Source of the DNA: Kuschelorhynchus macadamiae
Taxonomy: Eukaryota; Arthropoda; Insecta; Coleoptera; Curculionidae
Length of the DNA stretch: 64,000 nucleotides
Assembly (NCBI GenBank): GCA_030620095.1
Contig: JAUTXW010001355.1
Coordinates: 1,426,001-1,490,000 of the forward strand
Reading direction: 5' to 3'
Part shown: piece by piece, positions 39,791 through 50,261 of the stretch
Layout: every line of letters begins with the position of its first letter
Position numbering within the stretch: position 1 is the stretch's first letter
Translations under genes and position numbers: made by a program
The notes under the pieces: generated by a model
Databases searched by the model: none
Told to the model about the DNA's origin: nothing
What the model saw: only the letters and a program-made list of their open reading frames with translations

Positions 39791-40741
39791 TAGAATAAAA
39801 ACCTTATTTTTTATGAAGGAAAATGATAAATGTCATTATTGATTTTTTTATGAATTATGTACATAATTAATAAATCGATAAATTTACCTTCCAACTCGGA
39901 ATTTATAAATTTCCACTTATTTCGGAATTCATTGAATTTCGATTTCTAACTCGGAATTTATTGAATTCCTATTTGGCTTTAGGAATATGCTTAGACCCAT
40001 AAACATTATATCTATGGTTAAACCTATCCTAGGGCCAGCGCGACATTTTGCAAAGCCGGGTAATAATTTTGGATATTATAATGAACAACAACCAATTATC
40101 AAATAATCGAGAAATAAAAATAGGGTTCCTCATTTGTACTGACGTGACAACTAGCAACTATTGTGACGGGAAGAACAGAAAATCGGTAAATTGGTTTTTA
40201 GCCGGAACTTCCCTCGTAACGAATTCCACCACACATATAACAGTTTATATATACGTATAGTTATTTGGTAATAACTTTATACACATTATATAAATATTAT
40301 TATGTGTCCCTTTTCTTCATAGAGAGCGTGTTTCATAACGAGGAAAGTTCTATTTAAATGGCTTTATCTATTTTGGTACAAAAGTACCCAGAGCTTACCC
40401 TATAATAAAACTATCTTTTTTTACGAAAAGTGAAATATATTAATATTTATACAATATTGCTAAATAAATATATGTTTATATAAACTATGATCTGTGTGTG
40501 GTGGAATTCGTTATAAATGATGTTCAGGTTAAAATGTAATTTACCTAGTTTTTTTATTTATTTTTTCTTCATGTTCATTTTGCATTTGTTTTCTACTGTT
40601 TGTCTTAAATACATATACATCATCACAATTTTTTTTGTTCTGATCTAACATACATGCGTAATACATACGTACATATAAACATTCATTCACTTACCATAAG
40701 TGCTTAAATAAAACCACTACTTTCATACTCCAGTATATTTT
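39791..40741. other. intergenic with dispersed-repeat far ends
   Basis: A local repeat of CTCGGAATTTATaAATTTCC lies at 39890-39970. GGTAAATTGGTTTTTAGCCGGAACTTCCCTCGTAACGAATTCCACC at 40186-40230 and ATAACGAGGAAAGTTC at 40336 are family ends in opposite orientations. No gene. Confidence 0.45.
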
Positions 40742-41442
40742 TTTTTAATTTTGTTACTTCCCTCGTAAAAGGACTTAGCTAAAAATTACATACCCCATTG
40801 ACTTCAAAATTTGGTTAAAAATTAAGGGTTGTATGGGGATGACTTTTTAACATTTTAGTGAAAATCCAATTTGGCCAAACAAAATGGCGGCCTATCTAAA
40901 TGTTAAAACAATTATTATTAAAAAAACTACTTATCCAATGTATTTCAAATTTTGCAATAACATCAAGTATTATGTTGGAATCAACTGGTATCATTTTGGT
41001 ACGAATCGAAGATGGCGGAAAAAATCGCTTAATTGTTTGATTTCAAATTATATTCCATACCTAATTGTAATATAGGGATCAAGTAGTAAAATTGTGGTAC
41101 TAATTCAAGATGGCCGAGCAAAATGGCGGCCAATAAAATCTAATCGTGAAAAACAACCCTCTCAGGTTTTACACATCTTTACGTTTTTACGTTCAGTGAA
41201 ATTTTACATGCAGTAGTAAAAAGTAAAAAAACTTAATTTACTAGAAAGTACGGAAATAAACAAACATAAAAATAACAACACATTATTAAACGATCAATTG
41301 GACCTAAGTAGTTCCCCATTCTTAAATCTTTATTAGGCTATAACGGAAAACCCAGAATAGTTTACCTGTATAATATCCGCAAAACGGGTTTAGGTATTTT
41401 TTACCTAGATTTTATGTTACACTTTTATTTAAGATTTAACAT

Positions 41443-41480
41443 CTGATGAAGCCACAGTGTTGGCAAAACAATTGTCATGT
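41443..41480 (+). ncRNA. degenerate hammerhead-like motif
   Basis: CTGATGA at 41443-41449, stem GCCA/TGGC (41451-41454 with 41461-41464), AAAA where the core needs GAAA (41465-41468), palindromic CAATTG (41469-41474), then TC. The core G12 is mutated and there is one extra base before stem II, so it would not cleave; listed as a relic. Confidence 0.25.
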
Positions 41481-42190
41481 ATTGTATTCTTTGATAAAAT
41501 AAATTATGTGGAAACTGTAAACAAGTGTTTACTTAGTTACAAAATGGCAGCCAAATAAAATATTTTTAATCGTGAAAAAAGCACTAGGTTTTACATATCT
41601 TCACATTTTGGCTTCTTTAGATGCTAATGTTTTATCAATTCCTAGTATGGCGGAACAAAAGGATGGCCTAATCAAACGTTAAAAAAATTGTTACAAAAAA
41701 CTAATTATCCAATTTATATTCAAATATAGAGATAAACTCAATTAATTTTTAAATAAATAAACTTAAGGTAAATAACATAATTTCTTATGCTTGCTTAAAT
41801 AATATTCCTTATATTATGTATCGAAACATTCCGTAGACAGACTAGTCTACATGTTGAGGTATGTAATTTTATTAAATATTTGCTTCAATTAATTTAAAAA
41901 TAAATATTTTTATTGAGTTGCGAAAAAGCCAAAAAATATTTTTGTTTGTCAAAGACAATTAACTAATATAAATTTTACAGAAAAAATTAATTTGATACAG
42001 AGATAAACCGATACGAATTCAATATGACGGAACAAAATAACGGTGCGGATCAATATAAAAACTACTTTTTCAATTGATTTTAAATTATACCCAAAAATCA
42101 TGGGTGGAATAGGTAGAAACTAGTAAAATATTGGTAGGAATGAAATATGGTGGGAGAAAACAGTGCCCAATATAAATGTTTGAAAAGACA

Positions 42191-42195
<5 letters not shown>

Positions 42196-42250
<55 letters not shown>
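42196..42250. repeat. (TA)n microsatellite, about 55 bp
   Basis: Alternating AT inside the 3' part of dispersed-repeat copy 7. Confidence 0.97.
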
Positions 42251-42254
<4 letters not shown>

Positions 42255-42370
42255 CGAAATGACTATGTACCAAACTAAATTGGGTCACAGATTACTTTTC
42301 CTTAATAAAAGGAAAGATTCATAACCAGGGATGTTTGTGCAAATTTTAGAAACTCTATTGCCCATTTTTT

Positions 42371-43864
42371 GCCTGTCCATGATTAGTCTATAAACGTTGA
42401 TATTCGGTAAAAGTCATTTACTAAACAGCACTATTATAATTATTTAAGTTGGCTTATTTTCCAAAATTTCTAAGATGAGGTAGTGTAGAAATGGGAACTT
42501 CCCATACCTATAAAAAGTGAAATAGAGTTAGAGAGATGAAAGATCACATTAGAAGCAAATAAAAAAACTGATATTAAATAATTATCTCATATCCGCTATA
42601 AACACACGCTGCGGTTATTTTGATTCTATTTCAAATACTTAATAAAAAATGGGAAGTCCCTATTAATTTAACATGGAAAGAATGATATAAGCGATGCGTG
42701 AATTATTTTAATAGAACCTTTTACTATCTGTCTATTTTGATTTACGTTTGTAATGGTTTTTATTTGGTCTTAACATTTTAGTCATTGTCGCATCACACCA
42801 TCCGATACGGAAAAAGTCTCATGAAATTCCCGTAATTATGTAATTATGTACTAACTTAAATGTCATGCATTCGACAAAGGAGATCATCTCAAAATGAACT
42901 ATAAAAAATTAGGTGCGATACAAATTATATCTAACCGGATTTGGGACAAAACGACCCGTATTTCCTTGTTCCCCCAGCCTTGAATAAGAAAGCGTTAGTT
43001 ATCAATTCGACCCTAAGTTTTTTTATGTATGTACACCGATTACTCTGGGATAGTTTAACCAATTCGGATACAATTTTCAGAAAGTATTCATGGTACAACA
43101 AGCATATTGAAAAAAATAAAATGGAGGAACGGTACCATTTTGAATCTTTTTCTACGTAAGAGTTTCTGCGATAAATTGAAATGTTTTGCAATATTGCCCT
43201 AAAATTTGGTGTATGAAGAGTAATTAACCAAAAAAGTAATTTATCCGCACTCTGAGGTAGAAAAGAGTAGAACAGAATATATTACGAAACGTTATGAAGC
43301 ATTATAACAGGTTCGCTTATCAATTACAAAGAACTCTATACTAATCCGTTTAAGATTACATTAATGTTAATGTATAAACAGATCTCAGTTTATTATAATT
43401 TAAAATAGTCCATAATCTGGAAAATATAATAAGGCCCTATAAAACACAATGGTCGGAAAATTTCACTTTTGAATTGACGTTCCGAAAAGTTCGGAAGTTA
43501 GCCGGCAGCGTGTTAAAAAGACGAATGTACAGATAGGTAGCGAAGTGATTTTTCATAAAAGGGCAGTCTGTGTTTGATTTGTTTCTAAACATAAATTCCA
43601 AGCATTAATAGATATACAAGCCATAAATAGTGAGAATATTATTTTGTTTAAAGGATCCACTACAGGAGTCTCGAAATGTCATCCTTAACATCACTCTTAG
43701 AATTTTTTTTGTGCTATGAAAACTCGAGATGTGTCTGTGGAATCCCAAAAAAGTATACCGTATTTTAATATTATTTTTTGCCAATGTTCTGATTGCGTAA
43801 CATCATTTGTTTAATTTAGTAGCTACTATATCGACATGTACGCTGAAATTCAGATGCTGATCTA
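42371..43864. other. intergenic, nothing recognised
   Basis: AT-rich DNA. The two overlapping frames at 42931-43191 read opposite strands of one stretch and neither has a recognisable motif. Confidence 0.5.
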
Positions 43865-44348
43865 TATGAATACCTAATTATTTGCAATCTTGCATAAATT
43901 TAATACGAGATTTATTGATGTTTATGTTTTCTATAGCTTCCAGTCCCGAACCCTGTGTTTTAAAAGAGATGTGAGTTTTTTCTATATTAAGTAAAAGATG
44001 ATTATCTCGTACCCACTCGTGCAGAGTCTGCAAATTATTTACTATCTCTAGTTCTAAAGAGTTAAAACTATTTGTAGTAATTACAAAGTTGAGATCGTCG
44101 GCATAGTTTGATATTTTGTGTTGTTGACATACAAAGGAAATATCATTAAAACATATAATAAAGAGTAGGAGACCTAGTAAGCTACCTTGCGGTACACCTA
44201 TACTTAAGTATTGAGAATCTGACTGTGTCGAAAGGCTATTATGTCTAATTACAACCCTTTGTTGGCTTAAATAAGATGCAAACGATCCATACATATTACC
44301 TCTTATACCTCTTTTTAATAACGTTAAATCTGTTGGAATATTTACAAA
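43865..44348 (-). pseudogene. LINE reverse transcriptase fragment (3' half, split by LTR insertion)
   Basis: Non-LTR retrotransposon RT. Clear motifs are GVPQGSLLG (palm motif B) and NYADDLNF (catalytic YADD), preceded by GIRGNMYGSFASYLSQQRVVI and followed by NHLLLNIEKTHISF. This ordering is that of Jockey/RTE-like LINEs. The frame is open over about 150 codons. The upstream part of the same LINE lies at 46753-47325 on the other side of the LTR element, which therefore inserted into it. Confidence 0.85.
44345..44348. repeat. left target-site duplication (CAAA) of the gag-only LTR element
   Basis: CAAA immediately left of the LTR at 44349, matching CAAA at 46753-46756 immediately right of the other LTR. 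Four bases is a normal Ty3/gypsy duplication. Confidence 0.7.
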
Positions 44349-44592
44349 TAAAGTCAATAAATATAACTTTTAAGCCAAAAAACATCTATTAGCAAAACAA
44401 GCAAAAGAAACAGGTCAACTTAGGAATAATGCACAATACTCTTAATAGTCTCTGTCACTCTAGCCTCGCGCTCTCGAAGTGAAGTCTCTCACCGCCTTGT
44501 ATCGCAGCTTTCCCATTTTTGCAAGCTCCGCAGTTTGGAATGCTTTTACCGGGGCTCTTAGGAAACTGCTCTTATTTTGGGTATCGACTACA
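44349..44592 (-). repeat. 3' LTR of the gag-only element
   Basis: 244 bp. On the minus strand it starts TGTAGTCGATACCC and ends GACTTTA. The internal sequence just before it (minus strand) is CAGGATGGCCGAC, a polypurine-like tract. I see no difference from the copy at 46509-46752. Confidence 0.9.
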
Positions 44593-44689
44593 GTCGGCCA
44601 TCCTGACAGGTCGTATTGTCCTCAATACGATCACCATCCTATATCAAAAGAAACAATCTCCATTACTGGAGGCTTACCATTTAATATAC

Positions 44690-45440
44690 TAATATATGTA
44701 TCGAGCATTTTATATGTGTTATCGACATATCTCGAATGCTTTACATACCAATCGATAAATGAAATATATGTATCGAGCATCTTATATGTGTTATCGACAT
44801 ATCTCGAATGCTTTACATACCAATAAATCAACAAAATATATGTTTCGAGCACTTTATATGTGTTATCCACATATCTCGAATGCTTTACATACCAATAAAT
44901 TAACAAAATATATGTATCGAGCATTTTATATGTGTTATCCACATATTTTGAATGCTTTACATACCAATAAATTAACAAAATATATGTATCGAGCATTTTA
45001 TATGTGTTATCCACATATCTCGAATGCTTTACATACCAATAAATTAACAAAATATATGTATCGAGCATTTTATATGTGTTATCCACATATCTCGAATGCT
45101 TTACATACCAATAAATTAACAAAATATATGTATCGAGCATTTTATATGTGTTATCGACATATCTCGAATGCTTTACATACCAATCGATAAATGAAATATA
45201 TGTATCGAGCATTTTATATGTGTTATCGACATATCTCGAATGCTTTACATACCAATCGATAAATGAAATATATGTATCGAGCATTTTATATGTGTTATCG
45301 ACATATCTCGAATGCTTTACATACCAATAAATTAACAAAATATATGTATCGAGCACTTTATATGTGTTATCCACATATCTCGAATGCTTTACATACCAAT
45401 AAATTAACAAAATATATGTATCGAGCATTTTATATGTGTT
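44690..45440. repeat. 72-bp minisatellite, 10 full units plus a partial
   Basis: TCGAGC recurs at 44701, 44773, 44845, 44917, 44989, 45061, 45133, 45205, 45277, 45349 and 45421, exactly 72 bp apart. Two unit types alternate in blocks: one joined by CCAATCGATAAATGAAAT (units 1, 7, 8) and one by CCAATAAATTAACAAAAT (units 3-6, 9, 10; unit 2 has ATCAAC). Unit 4 alone reads ATTTTGAATG for ATCTCGAATG. Because 72 is 24 codons, long frames arise on both strands (265 codons minus, 143 plus), all of them 24-residue repeats. It occupies the place of pol in the LTR element. Confidence 0.97.
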
Positions 45441-46410
45441 TATTTATTCTTGCCGATTTAATATAGACGCTTTTATTTGTCGTCTTGCTGATAAAGTTTA
45501 CGGATTTTCTTGCTCTACAAACATTTTCGAGGTGACCTAATTTATTGCAAACTTTGCATTTAAGTTTATCTCCCAGTATCCCTTTATTATTATTATACTG
45601 GGGACACTGAAAATGTTTATGACCCGCTTCGCCACAAGAAAAACATTTATCATTACTATTTTTATGAAATTTAAATCTTTTATTCGGTAGGTTACGATTG
45701 TCTGTATTAACCTCAGATTGGCGTTTTGAATTCACTAAACTAGAATATTGATGCGATCCGGACTCTCTTGCAAATGACATAGAATTAGCGGTACTAGGAA
45801 AATTTGTAACGAACTCAGTTAGTTCTACAAAGGATTTGCAGTTTGCAGCTTTCACTGATAACTGGATTTGTTCATTAGAAATCCCTGCCACAATGCAATC
45901 AACAATTTGAATTTCAGTAAAATTTAATTTTAGTTTATTAAGTTTGCTAAGTTTTAAAAAACAATAAGTACTTAAATCTTGCCCTGGCCCACTTTTATAG
46001 ACAGCTGCTTCGTAAAACATTTTTGAAAATTTCACTTTGGCAGGAAATGTTGCCTTTAACATTTCTTGCCATTGCGGCCAACTATATTGGTTACTTTTTA
46101 AACTGTCATACCAGACCCAATGATAAAGGTGAGCACACTGATTAATTTTGTATAGCCAATCATCAATATTTAAGTCTCCCTGAGGATCAAAATTTGACAA
46201 AAGACGGTCATCTTTAAAAAATCCCCAATTTGGCCTTACCCCCAGAGATTCTACACTATTAATTGAGCCTGCACTTACCGAAGCCCTTAGCTCTTGCAGC
46301 TCTCTTGCCATTGTAGCCACTACTGTCTGAGACAACGGCGGTGTCTCTGATCGTGTCTCTGATCCTGCCGCAAGCGTGTCTATGCGTTCACACTCGGATC
46401 CCGATTTCAT
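45430..46410 (-). CDS. gag: Gag protein with two CCHC zinc knuckles
   Basis: Nucleocapsid/capsid precursor of the LTR element; it would assemble particles and bind its RNA. 326 residues, uninterrupted. After a Ser/Thr-rich N terminus a capsid-like region is rich in Trp and Leu (WLYKINQCAHLYHWVWYDSLK, QYSWPQWQEMLKATF). The C-terminal part is basic and holds two zinc knuckles: CFSCGEAGHKHFQC and CKVCNKLGHLENVC, both exact C-x2-C-x4-H-x4-C. The stop codon coincides with the first bases of the minisatellite. No frameshift signal or Pol frame follows. Capsid-region pattern and knuckle pair indicate Ty3/gypsy Gag. Confidence 0.92.
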   Translation of the reverse strand: MKSGSECERIDTLAAGSETRSETPPLSQTVVATMARELQELRASVSAGSINSVESLGVRPNWGFFKDDRLLSNFDPQGDLNIDDWLYKINQCAHLYHWVWYDSLKSNQYSWPQWQEMLKATFPAKVKFSKMFYEAAVYKSGPGQDLSTYCFLKLSKLNKLKLNFTEIQIVDCIVAGISNEQIQLSVKAANCKSFVELTEFVTNFPSTANSMSFARESGSHQYSSLVNSKRQSEVNTDNRNLPNKRFKFHKNSNDKCFSCGEAGHKHFQCPQYNNNKGILGDKLKCKVCNKLGHLENVCRARKSVNFISKTTNKSVYIKSARINKHI

Positions 46411-46439
46411 TTTTGTTCAGTGCACGAACACAAAATATA

Positions 46440-46508
46440 GTCACTTAGTTCAGTTCACTAGTACTAGGTCGTACTGTCAGATAGCGAGGGTATATCCCAC
46501 TTCTGAGA
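46440..46508 (-). promoter_or_regulatory. 5' untranslated region and possible primer-binding site of the gag-only element
   Basis: On the minus strand the internal region starts TCTCAGAAGTGGGATATACC just after the LTR. A TGG about nine bases in could begin a tRNA-primer site, since tRNAs end in CCA, but I could not match a specific tRNA. Confidence 0.3.
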
Positions 46509-46752
46509 TAAAGTCAATAAATATAACTTTTAAGCCAAAAAACATCTATTAGCAAAACAAGCAAAAGAAACAGGTCAACTTAGGAATAATGCACAATACT
46601 CTTAATAGTCTCTGTCACTCTAGCCTCGCGCTCTCGAAGTGAAGTCTCTCACCGCCTTGTATCGCAGCTTTCCCATTTTTGCAAGCTCCGCAGTTTGGAA
46701 TGCTTTTACCGGGGCTCTTAGGAAACTGCTCTTATTTTGGGTATCGACTACA
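46509..46752 (-). repeat. 5' LTR of the gag-only element
   Basis: 244 bp; every base I compared matches the 3' LTR. Contains the element's promoter by analogy with other LTRs; no clear TATA box was picked out. Confidence 0.9.
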
Positions 46753-47325
46753 CAAAAATTAATCTTAATGATTTTATAAACACAAATATAATTGTTAGAC
46801 TAATGTCAAGACAGTGTGTTTATGTTTAGGTTTAAAGCACGAAGGCAACTCGTGATTAGCTTATGAAAGAAACTGCTGTGTAAGAATATACGGCTGTGTA
46901 GCCTGAATGTTTTTCTAATAAAGTTAGTTATAGATAGAGATACCTTCCGAGTGCGTTCTTCTCACTAAGAATAAACTTTTATATTTGAAAAGTTAAATCC
47001 ATTTTATTTATTTTATCCCATAACCCAACAGAATCTAGGAAAAAACAGAAAGCAAACTTATGGGCCTATAGCTAGCACCGTCCTCAGTAGTACAATTATT
47101 GCCTCTTTAACTCGTTCAGGAAAAACCCCCTTTGTAAGTGACTCATTAATTAAATACAAGAAAGGAACAAGAAATGAGAGAATGGATTTTTTATTATGTC
47201 TATGGGAATACTATCAAATCCGGCCTTTTTCTTGCTTTTTTTGTTTGTTAATGACAGTTAGTAGCTCTTCAACTGTGACAGGTTCGATATATATTAATTG
47301 CGGATTTGAGGAAAATTGACAGGTG
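46753..47325 (-). pseudogene. LINE relic, 5' half of the RT split by the LTR element
   Basis: Minus-strand translation near 47285-47080 gives PVTVEELLTVINKQKKQEK, then FLYLINESLTKGVFPERVKEAIIVLL, the RT entry region (usual form: ...FP..LK.A.V.PI). Stops and a shift lie between. It continues into 43865-44348 once the LTR insertion is removed from consideration. Confidence 0.7.
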
Positions 47326-47394
47326 AAACATTCTGTATTTACCAGATTGTTATTGCTAATTTCGTGTTTTTTGTATAATCAGTATAAAATTGTA

Positions 47395-47565
47395 ATGTAT
47401 AGATTATTTACCTATAGCACAATTATTTTGACTATACCAATCAGTGTTTCTTCATGTGAAAGAAGTTTTTCAAAATCAAGTTTGATTAAGAATTATTTAA
47501 GATCAACAATTTCACAAGAAAGGCTTACTAATTTGACTTTATTTCAACTGAAAGTGATATCGTGA
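47395..47565 (+). pseudogene. hAT transposase C-terminal dimerisation segment
   Basis: The frame contains IPISVSSCERSFSKSSLIKNYLRSTISQERLTNLTLFQL. The P-x-S-x-x-x-x-ERSFS...K...R..M/I..ERL..L pattern is the hAT family dimerisation domain (as in zinc finger MYM-type 1-like proteins). Only this last exon-like piece is seen; the catalytic part is missing. Confidence 0.75.
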
Positions 47566-48817
47566 AGCACTAGACATTTTAAGTATTATAGATGAATTCG
47601 TCTGCAAGAAAGCTTGAAAAAACTTGTGATTGTTTGAAAGATCCGAAGACATTTTGTTATCTGTTTTACTTTCTTTGTCTTGTTTTAAGTTTTCAAAATT
47701 ATTTTTAAAATATAGAAACAATACACTTAACAAACATTCAAAATGGCTATTTGCCCCCTCTTCTGTTTTTTTTTCTAATATAGCCTTATTACTGATTATA
47801 CGAGTATGTATTTTAGTTGTAGATTGTATATTTCTGACACTAAAATATATATTTTAACACGTGCTCCTCTTTGATTTTTATTCAATCCATACCTATATTT
47901 AAATATTTTTTTCCAAGCGTTTGATAGTATAATCAATTTAAAAATTTAAAGCAAAAGATTTGTAAAAAAAGCGCGGTTAATTTTAATTTGCAGATGGGCG
48001 GCCGACGGTCTAGGATCGGCACTGCCTGGGAATACGTCTTGTCTCAGCCTGTAGAATGTAACAGTCGATATAAACAACCCAATACCAAAAAAATGAAAGC
48101 ATAATACGTCTTCTTTTCCCAATGTAATGTTTCCCATTGTGTTTGGCCCAAATACTCTGCTCTCACCTAACAATACTCTAAATGATGATTATGAAAACGA
48201 AATGGATAAATTTGACAGTGAAAAAATCAATTAATGGAAAGTTTTGCTGGATATTTTATTGGGTTATTAAAAAATTTAAATTCACTTGATGAATTTAAAA
48301 ATCTTCAAGTAGAAACTGGGAAAAAAGGTCTTGTTGAAATTGTTAAACCATCCACCTAATCAGATAAACAATGGAAATAAGGCAGAGTATTGAATTATAA
48401 TTGTATCAAAATAATATTGACATTACATTATTAAGCGGGACTTGGTTTAAACCAAACTTTTTTAGGATATGACATTATTAGTGAAGATAGAGCAGACGGT
48501 AAGCCGGTGTTGCCATCTTCTTTGCAAAAAATTTCTTGTTTGCATTACCCATTAGGCCCGGGCCTAGGGCTCGCCGCAGCCTCGCTGCAACAATATATAA
48601 TTTTCCTGGCTTCATTTTATCAGTAAGTAGGTAATTTTTATACATTATTATATTAAAGGAGGGTATATGGAAGAGAGGACTTTTTTTCGGTCGCCATTTT
48701 TTCGCACGAGCTTGAGGCCCGTAAATACTTTTAGGCGAAAATAATTAATCCGGCAATGGCTGCAATGCTTTTATGTAATAGGGCGGATAGGGGTCCGTAA
48801 TCTCAAGTATGCTTAGG
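47566..48817. other. intergenic, nothing recognised
   Basis: Short unlinked frames only. A palindromic GGCCCGGGCCTAGGGC lies at 48553-48570; part of it (GGGCCTAGGGC) recurs at 50261-50271. Confidence 0.45.
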
Positions 48818-50261
48818 CAGAGATGAGGTAATAACGCGTCGAAAATTAATTTTTGACCAGTCAGAGATGTTGAATATATATATGTAGTATATTTTGCTGA
48901 AAATGTCGATTATTCGGTTTACTTTTGGTTTTATTTTTTGAAACCGAAATTTTTTCTTTAACTCCTGTGTATGCAACTAGTTAATCATGCCGATTTTTCC
49001 TGTCTGGATACATTTGGCAACATAGCCTACTAAATGACGCTAGCAGCGAGTAAAAACAAGTGAAACGACGGGCTTACTTCGCCTATCATACAAGTTACTC
49101 ACAAGGAAAACATTCAATTCAATTATTCATAATACCAAAAATGTGGTATGCCTTATTCATAATGTAGGGGGAGATATATATTTTCTAGAATCTTGTGATC
49201 TAATGGGAGAAAAGGAAACTGGGAATAAACTGCAGGACATTTTTGAGCAGTGCGTGACTTTGGCGAAAGTAACATATAATACTAATATTTATGCAATCTG
49301 CTCAGATAATGGTAGAAACCTGAGAAAAATTAATGCCCAAGACAATCTTTGGTACACGAACTGCAATAACCACACTGCAAAGCTTCTGGCAAAAGAGTTG
49401 GTGGCAGAAAATGTCACAGAAAAAGTGCAAACCGTGTTAAAAGAATTTCCCTCCCTGATATCGAAAAAAAGTGTAATAAAACATAATCGAATATCAGCAT
49501 CATGCTGATGTTCATTTAGAGACTCTTCAAATCAGATAAAATATAAAACAACTAGTTTTTGATGAAAATTTTAGGAAGCAAGAAAAGGCTTCAATTGCTG
49601 ATGCAGAAGAGAAATGGTTAACATTGCGTTTACTAAATTATCTTGAACAATTCAATTATTTCGTGGCGAAAAGACAGAAACAAGCTCTATATATTTGTTC
49701 ACTATCAGCATTTTTTTACATCCACTCCACAGAAGATGTTATCCGAAGAACATGTTCGAGATGTTGAAAGCTTTTTAATAGATAATCTTAGTGCTGATGG
49801 ATTAAATGATCTCCTCTGAAGCCTCTTCAGCACAGATTGAAAGACTTTGCGAAGTGGTTCTTTATTCATTTCAGGTTAAGGAATAGGTTAAGTTCAGAAA
49901 CCTCAAAAAAGCTCACTTATATTTATTACCACCTAAAAATAAGGGATGGAAGTAAGAGTGATAAATATTAGTTTCCTTTTCTACTGACAAGCTTTAACTC
50001 AATCGAAATTAAAATATTTTAGAAATTAGAGTTTTTGGCATTCTCAGGGAATGTAGTATTAGGTCTTTTGTAATAGGTATTTTATTACATTTTTAGCTGT
50101 ACCTTTTTGTAATTTTATGTTTTTAAACAATATACACATATTTTCAATTAAAATATATTTTCGACAGTCGAATATGTCGAAAATTAATGACGAGGAAAAA
50201 TAATTTACGACGCGTCAAAAATATAGTCGAATATGTCATATTTTCGACGTACTCAACCCTG
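48818..50261 (+). mobile_element. hAT-like DNA transposon relic, about 1.44 kb
   Basis: Left end CAGAGATGAGG and right end (minus strand) CAGGGTTGAGTACG are similar inverted ends of hAT form. Flanking 8-mers TGCTTAGG (48810-48817) and GGCCTAGG (50262-50269) match at six of eight positions, as a decayed 8-bp duplication would. Both subterminal regions are rich in GTCGAAAA/TTTTCGAC. The interior contains the transposase piece at 49143-49790. Confidence 0.5.
49143..49790 (+). pseudogene. hAT-type transposase middle domain (DUF659-like), decayed
   Basis: The 121-codon frame reads ..IHNVGGDIYFLESCDLMGEKETGNKLQDIFEQCV..VTYNTNIYAICSDNGRNL..LWYTNCNNHTAKLLAKEL. This is the pattern of the RNase H-like DUF659 domain of hAT/BED-type proteins, with the C-S-D-N catalytic-Asp region and C-x2-H box. 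After 49508 frames break, but KASIADAEEKWLTLRLLNYLEQF continues the resemblance to about 49790. No N-terminal BED finger or C-terminal dimerisation region remains. Confidence 0.65.

Larger units (their letters stand above)
40742..42370 (+). repeat. dispersed repeat family, copy 7 (plus, interrupted)
   Basis: Begins ACTTCCCTCGTAAAAGGAC and carries boxes AACAAAATGGCGGCC (40876) and GCAAAATGGCGGCC (41118). It is interrupted from about 41200 to 41530 by other sequence (including the motif at 41443), then resumes and ends near CTAAATTGGGTCACAG..AAAGGAAAGATTC at 42276-42320. Confidence 0.65.
44349..46752 (-). mobile_element. 2.4-kb non-autonomous LTR retrotransposon: gag only, pol replaced by a minisatellite
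   Basis: Bounded by two 244-bp LTRs (44349-44592 and 46509-46752) that look identical by eye, with the CAAA target duplication. Read on the minus strand: 5' LTR, intact gag (46410-45430), a 72-bp minisatellite (45440-44690), polypurine-like tract, 3' LTR. LTRs begin TGTAGTCG on the minus strand. There is no protease, RT or integrase between the LTRs, so movement must depend on enzymes from another element. Identical LTRs mean a very recent insertion. Confidence 0.9.

Noticed and set aside
42931..43191. Possible host gene exon (72- and 86-codon frames)
   Set aside because: Opposite-strand readings of one stretch with no motif, splice context or periodicity.
44690..45440. CRISPR array
   Set aside because: Units are contiguous 72-bp tandem repeats without unique spacers, in a eukaryotic LTR element.
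44631..45466. Long Tyr-rich ORFs on both strands as genes
   Set aside because: They are readings of a 72-bp (24-codon) tandem repeat and appear in several frames of both strands.
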